NCBI RefSeq assembly: GCF_002278075.1
Contig: NZ_CP022989.1
Coordinates: forward strand, 930,001-994,000
Source: Paraburkholderia aromaticivorans
GTDB lineage: Bacteria; Pseudomonadota; Gammaproteobacteria; Burkholderiales; Burkholderiaceae
DNA: 64,000 nt
Reading direction: 5' to 3'
This document shows positions 30,594 to 39,187 of the stretch, in pieces. Under the pieces are notes generated by a model, which ran no database searches, had not been told where the DNA came from, and saw only the letters and a list, made by a program, of their open reading frames with translations. Each line of letters begins with the position of its first letter. The first letter of the stretch is position 1. The position numbers and the translations under genes were made by a program.

Positions 30594-30858
30594 GTGGGTG
30601 CCTCGCTGCGGAATGCCGGGTAGTGATTGTCCCGCCGGGCGCCGCGCGGGCGAACCAAGATTTTGTGCTTTGTTTATCGGAACCAGCGCGCGGATGAACG
30701 CGCCGCCCGATGCGGGGCACGAATGCGCGTGCAAAGCCCCCGCCAGACAAAGGCCTCGCGACGAAAAACCACCGCCGGATCCGCACGTCCGTGCGCAAAC
30801 GCGCGCGATGCGCGTCGAAAAAGTAGAATGAAGCCTATCCATAAAAGGAGGAGGCTTT

Positions 30859-30960
30859 ATGCCGCTAGTGTCGTCCGCAGCGTTGCCGCTGCCGCATGCG
30901 TCATGCCGCGGCGTCTGCGTCGCTCGACCCGACCTCGCCAACGCCTTCCGGACCGTATGA
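30859..30960 (+). CDS. Putative 33-residue leader peptide coupled to the reductase gene
   Basis: A 33-codon frame beginning MPLVSSAALPLPHAS. It is preceded by an exceptionally strong Shine-Dalgarno (aaaaggaggagg at 30843-30854, 4 to 7 nt before the ATG) and ends in TGA that overlaps the ATG of the reductase gene (ATGA). The reductase gene has no good site of its own, so translation of this frame probably drives it by coupling. The sequence has no run of one amino acid that would suggest a classic attenuator. I do not recognise the peptide. It is small and could be only a translational enhancer. Confidence 0.55.
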   Translation: MPLVSSAALPLPHASCRGVCVARPDLANAFRTV

Positions 30961-31898
30961 AAATCCTCTTCTACATGCCGCATGCCGACGCCGCCGCGTG
31001 GCTGCACGATTTCGCCCGCGCGCTGCCGCAAGCCGATCTGCGTGAATGGCAGCCGGGCGACACCGCGCCGGCCGATTTCGCGGTGGTGTGGCGTCCGCCG
31101 CGCGAGATGCTGGCCGGCCGCGACGACCTGCGCGCAATCTTCAATCTCGGCGCGGGCGTCGACGCGATCCTCGCGCTGGAACACGACCAGCCCGGCACGT
31201 TGCCGCGCAACGCGCAATTGATCCGCCTCGAAGACACCGGCATGGCGCCGCAAATGGCCGAGTACGTCATGCATGCGGTGCTGCGCTACCTGCGCCGTTT
31301 CGACGAATACCAGACGCTGCAAAACGAGCGCCGCTGGGAAGTGCTCGAGCCGCATCCGCGTGAAACCTTTACCGTCGGCGTGCTCGGACTCGGTGTGCTG
31401 GGCGCGCATGTCGCGCAGGCGGTGGCGGCATCGGGCATGCCGGTGCGTGGTTATAGCCGCAGCCCGCGGCAGATCGACGGCATCAGGACGTTCGCTGGAG
31501 AAGCGCAATTCGACGCGTTTCTCGACGGCGTGAAAGTGCTGGTGAACCTGCTGCCGCATACGCCGGATACCCGCGACGTACTGAACGCGCGGACCTTCGC
31601 GAGGCTCGCACGCGGCGCGTACCTGATCAACGTGGCGCGCGGCGGGCATCTGGTCGAACATGACCTGCTCGACGCGCTTGCGAATGGTCAGATCGCCGCC
31701 GCCACGCTCGACGTGTTTCGCGAAGAACCGTTGCCGGCGGATCATCCGTTCTGGCGGGAGCCTCGTATCACGATCACGCCGCATATATCCGCGCTGACGT
31801 TGCGCGAAGAAAGCGTCGACCAGGTCGCGCGGAAAATCACCGCGCTGGTAGGCGGCAGCACGGTCAGCGGCGTGGTGAATATCGAACGCGGATACTGA
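30957..31898 (+). CDS. ghrA: Glyoxylate/hydroxypyruvate reductase A
   Basis: A 313-residue D-isomer-specific 2-hydroxyacid dehydrogenase that reduces glyoxylate and hydroxypyruvate with NADPH. Visible features: cofactor motif GLGVLGAHV, catalytic Arg in NVARGG, Glu in REEPLP and His in TPHISALT. The N-terminus (MKILFYMPHADAAAW) fits GhrA. The start overlaps the stop of an upstream leader ORF. An HMG-CoA lyase gene begins 77 bp downstream. Confidence 0.93.
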   Translation: MKILFYMPHADAAAWLHDFARALPQADLREWQPGDTAPADFAVVWRPPREMLAGRDDLRAIFNLGAGVDAILALEHDQPGTLPRNAQLIRLEDTGMAPQMAEYVMHAVLRYLRRFDEYQTLQNERRWEVLEPHPRETFTVGVLGLGVLGAHVAQAVAASGMPVRGYSRSPRQIDGIRTFAGEAQFDAFLDGVKVLVNLLPHTPDTRDVLNARTFARLARGAYLINVARGGHLVEHDLLDALANGQIAAATLDVFREEPLPADHPFWREPRITITPHISALTLREESVDQVARKITALVGGSTVSGVVNIERGY

Positions 31899-31975
31899 AC
31901 ATATCGCGTCCCATTGAAGGAACGCCGCCAGCCGCGGCGGCAAGCGTTGCACGGGACCAGACTAGGAGACACATC

Positions 31976-32902
31976 ATGGCACTACCCCAGCAGGTGAAAA
32001 TCGTCGAAGTCGGTCCGCGCGACGGACTGCAGAACGAAAAAGAATTCGTCCCCACCGCGACCAAGATCGAGCTGATCAACCGTTTGTCGGCGGCAGGCTT
32101 CCGTAACGTCGAGGCCGCTTCGTTCGTGTCGCCGAAATGGGTGCCGCAGATGGCCGACGGCGCCGACGTGATGGCCGGCATCGAACGGCGTGCGGGCACG
32201 ATCTACTCGGTGCTCACGCCCAACCTGCGCGGCTTCGAAGGCGCGCTCGCCGCGCGTGCGGACGAGATCGTGATTTTCGGCGCCGCGAGCGAAGCCTTCT
32301 CGCAGAAAAACATCAACTGCAGCATCGCCGAAAGCATCGACCGGTTCGCACCCGTCGCGCAGGCGGCCAAACAGCATGGCTTGCGGATTCGCGGCAGCGT
32401 GTCGTGCGCGCTGGGCTGCCCGTATCAAGGCGAAGTGCCGGTGGCGTCGGTGGTGGATGTCGTCGAACGCTTCGCGGCGCTCGGCTGCGACGAAATCGAT
32501 ATCGCCGACACGATCGGCGTCGGCACGCCCAGGCGCACGCGCGAAGTGTTCGAGGCGGTCACCCGCGTGTTTCCGCGCGAGCGTCTGTCCGGCCACTTCC
32601 ACGACACCTATGGTCAGGCACTCGCCAACATCTACGCGGCGTTGCTGGAAGGCATCGAGATCTATCACGCGTCGGTGGCGGGCCTCGGCGGCTGCCCGTA
32701 TGCGAAGGGCGCGACCGGCAACGTCGCGACCGAAGACGTGCTGTATCTGATGAACGGCCTCGGCATCGAGACCGGCATCGACCTCGCACAAGTCGTGGCG
32801 ATCGGCGATTTCATCTCGACGTCGATCGGCCGGCCCAACGTCTCGCGCGCCGGTAAAGCGCTGCTCGCCAAGGCGCGCAGCGAAGCGGCCAACTGCGTCT
32901 GA
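31976..32902 (+). CDS. mvaB: Hydroxymethylglutaryl-CoA lyase
   Basis: A 308-residue lyase that splits HMG-CoA into acetoacetate and acetyl-CoA, the last step of leucine degradation. The metal-binding start EVGPRDGLQNE, the conserved HFHDTYGQALANIYAAL and the signature GLGGCPYAKGATGNVATED (with catalytic Cys) are clear. Strong AGGAG site. It heads a same-strand group with a YbaK-type gene, DUF1289, MaoC and an MBL-fold gene. The leucine genes upstream in the pathway (liu) are not adjacent. Confidence 0.96.
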   Translation: MALPQQVKIVEVGPRDGLQNEKEFVPTATKIELINRLSAAGFRNVEAASFVSPKWVPQMADGADVMAGIERRAGTIYSVLTPNLRGFEGALAARADEIVIFGAASEAFSQKNINCSIAESIDRFAPVAQAAKQHGLRIRGSVSCALGCPYQGEVPVASVVDVVERFAALGCDEIDIADTIGVGTPRRTREVFEAVTRVFPRERLSGHFHDTYGQALANIYAALLEGIEIYHASVAGLGGCPYAKGATGNVATEDVLYLMNGLGIETGIDLAQVVAIGDFISTSIGRPNVSRAGKALLAKARSEAANCV

Positions 32903-32962
32903 CGCCGGCCCGGCGCACGCGCGTGGGCGCAACACTCATGCAAACATTCAGGACCTTAAACG

Positions 32963-33484
32963 ATGACGGACCACGCTTCTCTCGAATCCGACGATCTCAC
33001 CGCGCTGCCGGACGCGGCACGCCGCGTCGCGCTGCTGTTGCGCGAACGCGGTCACGCGGGCCGGATCGTGATGCTGCCGGAAACCGGCAAGACTTCCGCC
33101 GAAGCCGCCGCGGGACTCGGCTGCTCGGTCGCGCAGATCGCCAAGTCGATCCTGTTTCGCCGCCGTGAAGACGACGCGCCGGTATTGGTGGTCGCGAGCG
33201 GCGCGAATCGCGTCGACGAAAAGAAGGTCGCGGCGCAGGTCGGCGAAATCGGCCGCGCGGACGCGAAGTTCGTCCGTGAAAAAACCGGCTATGCGATCGG
33301 CGGCGTCTGTCCGATCGGTCATGCCACCGAACCGGTCACGCTGATCGACGCCGACCTGCTCGAACTCGACAGCCTGTGGGCCGCCGCGGGCCATCCGCAT
33401 GCGGTGTTCAATCTGACGGCGCAGGAACTGATCGCGCTGACGGGTGCGCCGGTGATCGACGTGGCGCTGCGTGAGACGGCGTGA
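32963..33484 (+). CDS. YbaK/EbsC-family aminoacyl-tRNA deacylase-like protein
   Basis: A 173-residue protein of the YbaK/ProX editing-domain family, which hydrolyses mischarged tRNAs. Features include the conserved KSILFRRR lysine region (AQIAKSILF), the [15 protein letters not shown] segment and the [12 protein letters not shown] motif. It stands alone rather than fused to ProRS. Specificity (Cys-tRNA-Pro or another) cannot be assigned. It begins 60 bp after the HMG-CoA lyase gene and is followed after 4 bp by a DUF1289 gene. Confidence 0.9.
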   Translation: MTDHASLESDDLTALPDAARRVALLLRERGHAGRIVMLPETGKTSAEAAAGLGCSVAQIAKSILFRRREDDAPVLVVASGANRVDEKKVAAQVGEIGRADAKFVREKTGYAIGGVCPIGHATEPVTLIDADLLELDSLWAAAGHPHAVFNLTAQELIALTGAPVIDVALRETA

Positions 33485-33488
33485 CGAC

Positions 33489-33713
33489 ATGACAGCCGGC
33501 CTCGATAACGAAGACGACCCCGCCGTGCCGTCGCCTTGCATCAGCGTGTGCAGGATGGACGCGACGACCGGCTGGTGCGAAGGATGCCTGCGCACCATCG
33601 ACGAAATCGCCAGTTGGTCGTCGCTCGACGACGACGCGAAGCGCGCGGTCTGGGACGCGATCGAGACGCGCCACGTGGAGTTCATGGCCAGCCTGCCGAA
33701 GGAGCGGCGGTGA
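33489..33713 (+). CDS. DUF1289 domain-containing protein
   Basis: A 74-residue protein with the DUF1289 signature: four Cys in [18 protein letters not shown], probably binding zinc or another metal, followed by a helix with TIDEIASW. The start at 33489 follows the YbaK stop by 4 bp; an earlier in-frame ATG at 33471 would overlap it. The stop overlaps the GTG start of the MaoC gene. Function unknown. Confidence 0.9.
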   Translation: MTAGLDNEDDPAVPSPCISVCRMDATTGWCEGCLRTIDEIASWSSLDDDAKRAVWDAIETRHVEFMASLPKERR

Positions 33714-34183
33714 ACGCGGCGGCGCGCATCGTCACGATCGGCGAGACGTTCAGTTCGACGCTGGCGCTGTCGGCGGAGTCGGTGAAGTCGTTCGCCTCGC
33801 TCGTCAACGACCACAACCCGCTGCATCACGACGACGCCTATGCGGCGCAAAGCCGCTTCGGCGGTCTGATCGCCTCCGGCACGCAGCCGACCGCGCATTT
33901 CATGGCGCTGCTGGCGACGCATTTTTCGACCTACGCGCAACCGCTGGGCCTCGAGTTCAATATCAAGCTGAAGAAGGCCGTGCATGCGAACGACACGCTC
34001 ACAATCACCTGGCGGGTGAAGCACGCCTACTGGAAACCGAGCCTGAACGGCGATCTGACGCATCTTGAAGGCACGGTCGTGAATCAGCGCGGCGAGCTCA
34101 TGTTGATCGGTTCGTCGACCATTCTGGTGATGCCGAAACCTGAAGCCGCGGCTAACGCAAACGCGGCGCCCACCTTGCCATGA
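33710..34183 (+). CDS. MaoC-family (R)-hydratase/dehydratase
   Basis: A 157-residue hot-dog fold protein of the MaoC type, likely hydrating a 2-enoyl-CoA. The catalytic Asp/His pair is in [15 protein letters not shown], followed by the conserved [10 protein letters not shown]. The GTG start at 33710 has AAGGAG six bases upstream and overlaps the DUF1289 stop. The stop overlaps the next gene ATG (ATGA). Membership in an acyl-CoA degradation set is supported by the nearby HMG-CoA lyase. Confidence 0.9.
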   Translation: MNAAARIVTIGETFSSTLALSAESVKSFASLVNDHNPLHHDDAYAAQSRFGGLIASGTQPTAHFMALLATHFSTYAQPLGLEFNIKLKKAVHANDTLTITWRVKHAYWKPSLNGDLTHLEGTVVNQRGELMLIGSSTILVMPKPEAAANANAAPTLP

Positions 34184-35100
34184 TCACGCTGCCGGAATCG
34201 ATTCGGGTATTCGAGCGCGGCTGGCTGTCGTCGAACAACGTGCTGATGGTGGACGACGCATGCGCCGCGCTCGTCGATACCGGCTATGCCACGCACGCGC
34301 CGCAAACGGTGGCGCTGGTGCGGCAGGCGCTCGGCGCGCGGCCGCTCGATCTGATCGTCAACACGCATCTGCATTCGGACCACTGCGGCGGCAATGCGCT
34401 CCTGCAGGCGGCGTGGCCGTGCCGTACCGTCATTCCCGCTTCGGAGGCCGATGCGGTGCGCGACTGGGACGAGGCACGCCTCACCTTTCGCGCCACCGGC
34501 CAGAACTGCGAGCGCTTCGGCTTCACCGGAACGATTGCACCCGGCACACCGTTGCGGCTCGGCGCGCTCGCTTGGGAGGTGCTCGGCGCGCCCGGTCACG
34601 ACCCGCATTCGCTGATGCTGTACTGCGCGGACGAACGCATCCTGATCAGCGCGGACGCGTTATGGGAAAACGGCTTCGGCGTGATCTTTCCCGAACTGGA
34701 AGGCGAAAGTGGTTTCGCCGAGGAACAGGCCGTCCTGGAGGCCATTGCGAAGCTCGACGTGCGCCTCGTGATTCCCGGCCATGGCGCGCCCTTCACGAGT
34801 GTCGAACAGGCGCTTGAACGCGCGTTTTCGCGGCTTGCCTGGCTGCGTGCCGATCCTGCTCGCAATGCAAAGAATGCCCTGAAGGTGCTGATCGTGTTCA
34901 AGCTGCTCGAGGTGCGCGCAATGCGCTTCGACACGTTGCTGCAAATGCTCGACGACGCCGCCGTGATGCGCGCCGCCGCGTCCATGCTCAGGCCGCGCGG
35001 CGAATGGCCGGCGCTGGTGAAGGACATCGTGGAGGAATTGGCGGCGCGCAATGGGCCGCTGGCGGTGGAAGGTGAGCGCATTGTCGCGCGCGCGGCGTGA
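34180..35100 (+). CDS. MBL-fold metallo-hydrolase
   Basis: A 306-residue metallo-beta-lactamase-fold protein. The metal-binding motif THLHSDHCGG is near residue 62, later ligands are in LGAPGHDPHS, ISADALWENG and IPGHGAPF. The C-terminal helical domain (residues after about 215) resembles that of the other MBL-fold gene in this window. It overlaps the MaoC gene by 4 bp and ends the coupled group. Thioesterase or lactonase activity is possible; the substrate is unknown. Confidence 0.9.
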   Translation: MITLPESIRVFERGWLSSNNVLMVDDACAALVDTGYATHAPQTVALVRQALGARPLDLIVNTHLHSDHCGGNALLQAAWPCRTVIPASEADAVRDWDEARLTFRATGQNCERFGFTGTIAPGTPLRLGALAWEVLGAPGHDPHSLMLYCADERILISADALWENGFGVIFPELEGESGFAEEQAVLEAIAKLDVRLVIPGHGAPFTSVEQALERAFSRLAWLRADPARNAKNALKVLIVFKLLEVRAMRFDTLLQMLDDAAVMRAAASMLRPRGEWPALVKDIVEELAARNGPLAVEGERIVARAA

Positions 35101-35425
35101 GATGCCGCTGCTGCCGAGGCAACGCCGGGATGCTCGAAACGTCGGTACAAAAAGAAAGCCGCTCGACCATGACTGGCGAGCGGCGGAAATTCTGTCGGAC
35201 GTGATCAGCGTCAAGTCGCATGATACGCGTGCCGGTTTTTTGGCCGCATCAGTGATTTCCCTACAGAAGTTTGACGTCCGCTTTTAAAGCCCCCTACACA
35301 GCGCGGCGCATAACCCCAGAGTCGCACGGCTTTCACAACATTGAGTCCGCTTATACGGACAATCTCGGCGTTCAGTTATTCCGGAATCCGTAGCATTTTG
35401 GTCCGCCATCACGACGCAATGGCTG
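35101..35425. other. Intergenic region between convergent genes
   Basis: 325 bp with no convincing gene. It holds one terminator-like hairpin (35158-35184), listed separately. Nothing else stands out. Confidence 0.5.
35150..35184 (-). terminator. Candidate terminator downstream of the EamA gene
   Basis: An 8-bp stem (gccgctcg at 35158-35165, complement at 35177-35184) with an 11-nt loop. On the minus strand it is followed by tttctttttg, so it fits termination of the leftward EamA transcript, though 240 bp past its stop. Confidence 0.5.
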
Positions 35426-36325
35426 TCATGGCGACGACAGGCGCTTTTGCGGCACGATCCGCCAGCCGAGATTGACACCGGCGGCGGCCAGTAGAATCAG
35501 CACCGCGCCGAGCACCTGAATCCACGCCAGCGTTTGCCCGAACGCAACCCGATCGACGATGATCGCCACCACCGGATAGATGAACGAAAGCGCGCCGGTC
35601 ATCGAAGTGGGCAGCTTCTGGATCGCCCCGTACAGCAGCACGTACATGAGGCCGGTATTGACGATGCCGAGCACGATCAGCTCGAGCCACTGCACGCCGC
35701 TCGTGGGCAGCGCGTCGAAGCGCACGAAGGGAGCGAGCATCAGCACGCCGAGCGACACCTGGATCAACGCAATCAGGTGCGGCGGCGTACCCTTGAGCCG
35801 CTTCGTAATGATCGACGACACCGCATACATCGCCGCGGCGCCCACCGCGTACGCCACGCCGACCAGGTAGTGCCCCGGCACCGCCAACACCGCCGGCTCG
35901 ACCTTCACGACGAACACGAGTCCGATGAACGCGACCACCAGCCAGGCCACCGTCGACGGGCTGATGCGCTCGCGAAACACGAGTGCGCCGAGCGCCACCA
36001 GCATGAACGGCTGCGTGTTGTACACGGCTGTCGCCATCGAGATCGACGCGCGCGAATACGCGGCGAACAGCAACACCCAGTTGATGACGATCGCCGCGCC
36101 GCCGAGCAGGGCGAGGCCGAGCATCTTCCACGAGAAGAGCCGGCGCCGGAACAGGCCCAGCACCGCGCACACGAGCGCCAGCGTCGCGCCGCCGAAAATA
36201 CAGCGGAAAAACACGACATTGAACGGGCTTTGCTGCGACGACACCACCAGCCAGCCGATGGTGCCGGACATCAGCATCGCCATGGTCATTTCCGCGGCGC
36301 CGCGGCGAATTTCATTTGACGCCAT
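35426..36325 (-). CDS. EamA-family (DMT) transporter
   Basis: A 299-residue inner-membrane protein with ten predicted transmembrane helices in two EamA repeats. The repeats are visible from GTIGWLVVSSQQSPFNVVFF and from GVAYAVGAAAMYAVSSIITK. The start at 36325 has GAGG upstream. It is divergent from a Lrp/AsnC regulator gene 113 bp away, an arrangement typical for an amino-acid exporter and its sensor. Amino-acid or metabolite efflux is therefore likely; the substrate is unknown. Confidence 0.92.
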   Translation of the reverse strand: MASNEIRRGAAEMTMAMLMSGTIGWLVVSSQQSPFNVVFFRCIFGGATLALVCAVLGLFRRRLFSWKMLGLALLGGAAIVINWVLLFAAYSRASISMATAVYNTQPFMLVALGALVFRERISPSTVAWLVVAFIGLVFVVKVEPAVLAVPGHYLVGVAYAVGAAAMYAVSSIITKRLKGTPPHLIALIQVSLGVLMLAPFVRFDALPTSGVQWLELIVLGIVNTGLMYVLLYGAIQKLPTSMTGALSFIYPVVAIIVDRVAFGQTLAWIQVLGAVLILLAAAGVNLGWRIVPQKRLSSP

Positions 36326-36438
36326 GTTGGATCCTCGAATTGATGCCTGCACGACGAGCAGTGTAATTAATCCGGTCGTCCGAATACATGGCTAAACTTA
36401 AGCGTTACCGCGGTAGAACCTAATAATCGAAGGCCGTC

Positions 36439-36909
36439 ATGACCAAACGCCTTACACCCTTAGCGCCCGCCCCGCTCGACGACACGGACCGCGCCCTGCT
36501 CGCCGCGCTCGCGGAAGACGCCCGTCAGCCGGTCAGCGAACTGGCGCGTCAGGTCGGCCTGTCCGCGCCGAGTACCGCGGAGCGCGTGCGCAGGCTCGAA
36601 GCGCAAGGCGTGATCGAGCGCTTCACGGTGCAGGTCGATCCGCGCGCGCTCGGCTACACGCTGCAGGCCATCGTGCGTGTGAAGCCGCTGCCCGGTCAGT
36701 TGCATCTGGTGGAAGAGGTGATCCGGCGGATTCCGGAGTTCGTCGAATGCGACAAGGTGACGGGCGACGATTGCTTCATCTGTCGCCTGTACCTCCACTC
36801 GATCGAGCAGCTCGACGAGATTCTGACGAAGGTCGCCGAGCGCGCGGAGACCAGTTCCGCGATCGTCAAGTCGACGCCGGTCGCGCGCCGCTTGCCGCCG
36901 CTCGGCTGA
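36439..36909 (+). CDS. Lrp/AsnC-family transcriptional regulator
   Basis: A 156-residue regulator with an N-terminal helix-turn-helix (PVSELARQVGLSAPSTAERV at about 32-51) and a C-terminal RAM domain (about 75-150) that binds amino acids. It is divergent from the EamA gene and probably controls it. The intergenic region contains a 10-bp perfect palindrome, taccgcggta at 36406-36415, close to the regulator start; whether it is the operator is inference. Confidence 0.93.
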   Translation: MTKRLTPLAPAPLDDTDRALLAALAEDARQPVSELARQVGLSAPSTAERVRRLEAQGVIERFTVQVDPRALGYTLQAIVRVKPLPGQLHLVEEVIRRIPEFVECDKVTGDDCFICRLYLHSIEQLDEILTKVAERAETSSAIVKSTPVARRLPPLG

Positions 36910-36957
36910 ACGGCGAGCGGGCGCGGCTACGCACGGGAGCGCGTTGAACGAAGGGGC

Positions 36958-37848
36958 TTACTGCTCGACCGCTTCGAAGAAAGACAGCATTTCGGCGACC
37001 AGCTCGTCCGACGCCTCTTCCGGTATGTAGTGTCCGCACGGCAGCGCGCGGCCGCTCACGTCGCGCGCCACATGGCGCCATTCCGCCAGCGCGTCGAAGC
37101 ACTTTTCAATCACGCCCTTGTCGCCCCACAACACGCGCAGCGGACAGCCGATCTTGTGGCCACGCTCGATATCGGCCCGATCGTGCTCCAGATCGATGCT
37201 CGCCGACGCGCGATAGTCCTCGCACATCGCGTGCACGGCGCCCGGTTCCGCGAGGGCCGAACGATAGGCGTCGAGCGCGGCGGGATCGAACGGCGCCAGA
37301 CCCGCGTGCCGGCTGCCCATCACCGCATCGACATAGGCCGTCGGGTTGGCGCCGATCAGCGTTTCGGGCAGCGGCTCCGGCTGGATCAGGAAGAACCAGT
37401 GGAAGTAGTGCGTCGCAAACGTGCGGTCGGTGGCTTCGTACATTGCGAGCGTCGGCGCGATATCGAGCAGCATCAGACGCTCGACGGCGTCGGCGTGATC
37501 GAGCGCCATGCGGTGCGCGACGCGCGCGCCGCGATCATGAGCGCACACGAGAAAACGTTCGTAGCCGAAATGACGCATCACGGCGACCTGATCGGCCGCC
37601 ATCGTGCGCTTGGAATAGGGTGCGTGCGCGGCGTCGCTCGACGGCTTGTCCGATGCGCCGTAGCCGCGCAGGTCGGTGGCGATGACGGTGAAATGTTCGG
37701 CCAGTCGCACGGCGCACTGTTGCCAGATCAAATGCGACTGCGGATGACCGTGCAGCAACAGAAGCGGCGGCCCCGCGCCGCCCTTCACTCCGAAAATATC
37801 GACATCGCCCACGGCAAGGCGAAAGGGCGTGAAATTCTCGAAGGCCAT
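36958..37848 (-). CDS. Alpha/beta hydrolase, fluoroacetate/haloacetate dehalogenase type
   Basis: A 296-residue cytoplasmic hydrolase whose active-site residues line up with those I recall for fluoroacetate dehalogenase (Burkholderia FA1): nucleophile Asp105 with Arg106 and Arg109 (HDRGARVAHR), acid Asp129, base His273, and halide-pocket residues His150, Trp151 and Tyr212. The RGYGASDKP segment at 61-69 is also typical. The start at 37848 gives the usual N-terminus; the longer frame to 37929 is less likely. The protein may hydrolyse haloacetates or act on an epoxide or ester. It has no neighbour that hints at a substrate. Confidence 0.82.
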   Translation of the reverse strand: MAFENFTPFRLAVGDVDIFGVKGGAGPPLLLLHGHPQSHLIWQQCAVRLAEHFTVIATDLRGYGASDKPSSDAAHAPYSKRTMAADQVAVMRHFGYERFLVCAHDRGARVAHRMALDHADAVERLMLLDIAPTLAMYEATDRTFATHYFHWFFLIQPEPLPETLIGANPTAYVDAVMGSRHAGLAPFDPAALDAYRSALAEPGAVHAMCEDYRASASIDLEHDRADIERGHKIGCPLRVLWGDKGVIEKCFDALAEWRHVARDVSGRALPCGHYIPEEASDELVAEMLSFFEAVEQ

Positions 37849-38129
37849 GGCGTCTCTCTTGTGATTTGGAGTGACTGCATTGTAGGAGCCCAATGTGTCC
37901 GCGCGAGGTGGGGTATCCCACTCAAGCATAGAACCTGAACACTCCTTCCAACAGTTCCGGACGCAGTGGCCGAACGCGAGCGCCGTGCTTCGCCTATAAT
38001 CGAACGACCGTTCTTAAATCTTCGGATGGCTGCGGCTGAAGAAAGCACCGCAAGCCATGTGCCGCTAAACTCAATCATCGCCGGCCGCGCAACGACGCAC
38101 CGGTCCGCTCAAATCAGGAGACTCGCACT

Positions 38130-39089
38130 ATGGCATTGCCCGCCGTTCTGCAAAAACTTGCGCTGCCCGTCGTCGCCTCGCCGATGTTCATCGTCAGCTA
38201 TCCCGAGCTCGTGCTGGCTCAATGCAAGGCTGGCATCGTCGGCTCGTTCCCCGCGCTGAATGCGCGCCCGGCCGAGTTGCTCGACGAATGGCTCACGCAG
38301 ATTCAGGCGCAGCTCGCCGAGCACAAGGCGGCCCACCCCGATGCGATCATCGGCCCGATCGCCGTCAACCAGATCGTCCATCAGTCGAATACGCGGCTCG
38401 AACACGACGTGCGCGTGTGCGTCGAACACAAGGTGCCGATCTTCATCACGAGTCTGCGGGCGCCGGCGCGGGAAATCGTCGACGCCGTGCATAGCTACGG
38501 CGGCATCGTGCTGCACGACGTGATCAATCTGCGCCATGCGCAGAAGGCGCTGGAAGCGGGCGTCGACGGCCTGATCCTCGTGGCCTCCGGCGCGGGCGGC
38601 CATGCGGGCACGACCTCGCCGTTCGCGCTGGTCGGCGAAGTGCGGCGCATATTCGACGGCCCGATCGTGCTGTCGGGCTCGATCGCCAACGGCGGCTCGA
38701 TTCTCGCCGCGCAGGCCATGGGCGCGGACCTCGCCTATATGGGCACGCGCTTCATCGCGACCAAAGAAGCGCACGCGGTCGACAGCTACAAGCAGGCGAT
38801 CGTCAATTCCTCGGCATCGGACATCATCTACACGAATCTGTTCACCGGCGTGCACGGCAACTACATCCGCGAAAGTATCGTGAACGCGGGGTTGGACCCG
38901 GACGCGCTGCCGGAGTCGGACAAGACCAAGATGAACTTCGGCGGCGACAAGGCGAAGGCGTGGAAAGACATCTGGGGTGCGGGCCAGGGCGTCGGCCTGA
39001 TGGACGACGTGCCGAGCGTGAGCGAACTGGTGCAGCGTCTGACGAAGGAATATAACGACGCGAAGGCGCGGCTGGGAATCGCGCGCTGA
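38130..39089 (+). CDS. Nitronate monooxygenase
   Basis: A 319-residue FMN-dependent TIM-barrel protein of the nitronate monooxygenase (2-nitropropane dioxygenase) family, oxidising alkyl nitronates such as propionate 3-nitronate. Features: SPMFIVSYPELVLAQ at the N-terminus, VASGAGGHAGTTSPFALV (FMN phosphate loop), and LSGSIANGGSILAAQAMGAD with MGTRFIATKEA. GGAG precedes the start. It stands alone, divergent from the hydrolase gene and convergent with icmF. Confidence 0.93.
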   Translation: MALPAVLQKLALPVVASPMFIVSYPELVLAQCKAGIVGSFPALNARPAELLDEWLTQIQAQLAEHKAAHPDAIIGPIAVNQIVHQSNTRLEHDVRVCVEHKVPIFITSLRAPAREIVDAVHSYGGIVLHDVINLRHAQKALEAGVDGLILVASGAGGHAGTTSPFALVGEVRRIFDGPIVLSGSIANGGSILAAQAMGADLAYMGTRFIATKEAHAVDSYKQAIVNSSASDIIYTNLFTGVHGNYIRESIVNAGLDPDALPESDKTKMNFGGDKAKAWKDIWGAGQGVGLMDDVPSVSELVQRLTKEYNDAKARLGIAR

Positions 39090-39187
39090 GCGTCTGATCG
39101 GAGCGCCGCGGCTGCGGCGCGGAATCCGGGGTGGTTTCGCTGCTGCCTGCTTCATGCCGAGCCGCAGCGACCGCCGTGCAGCAAGAT

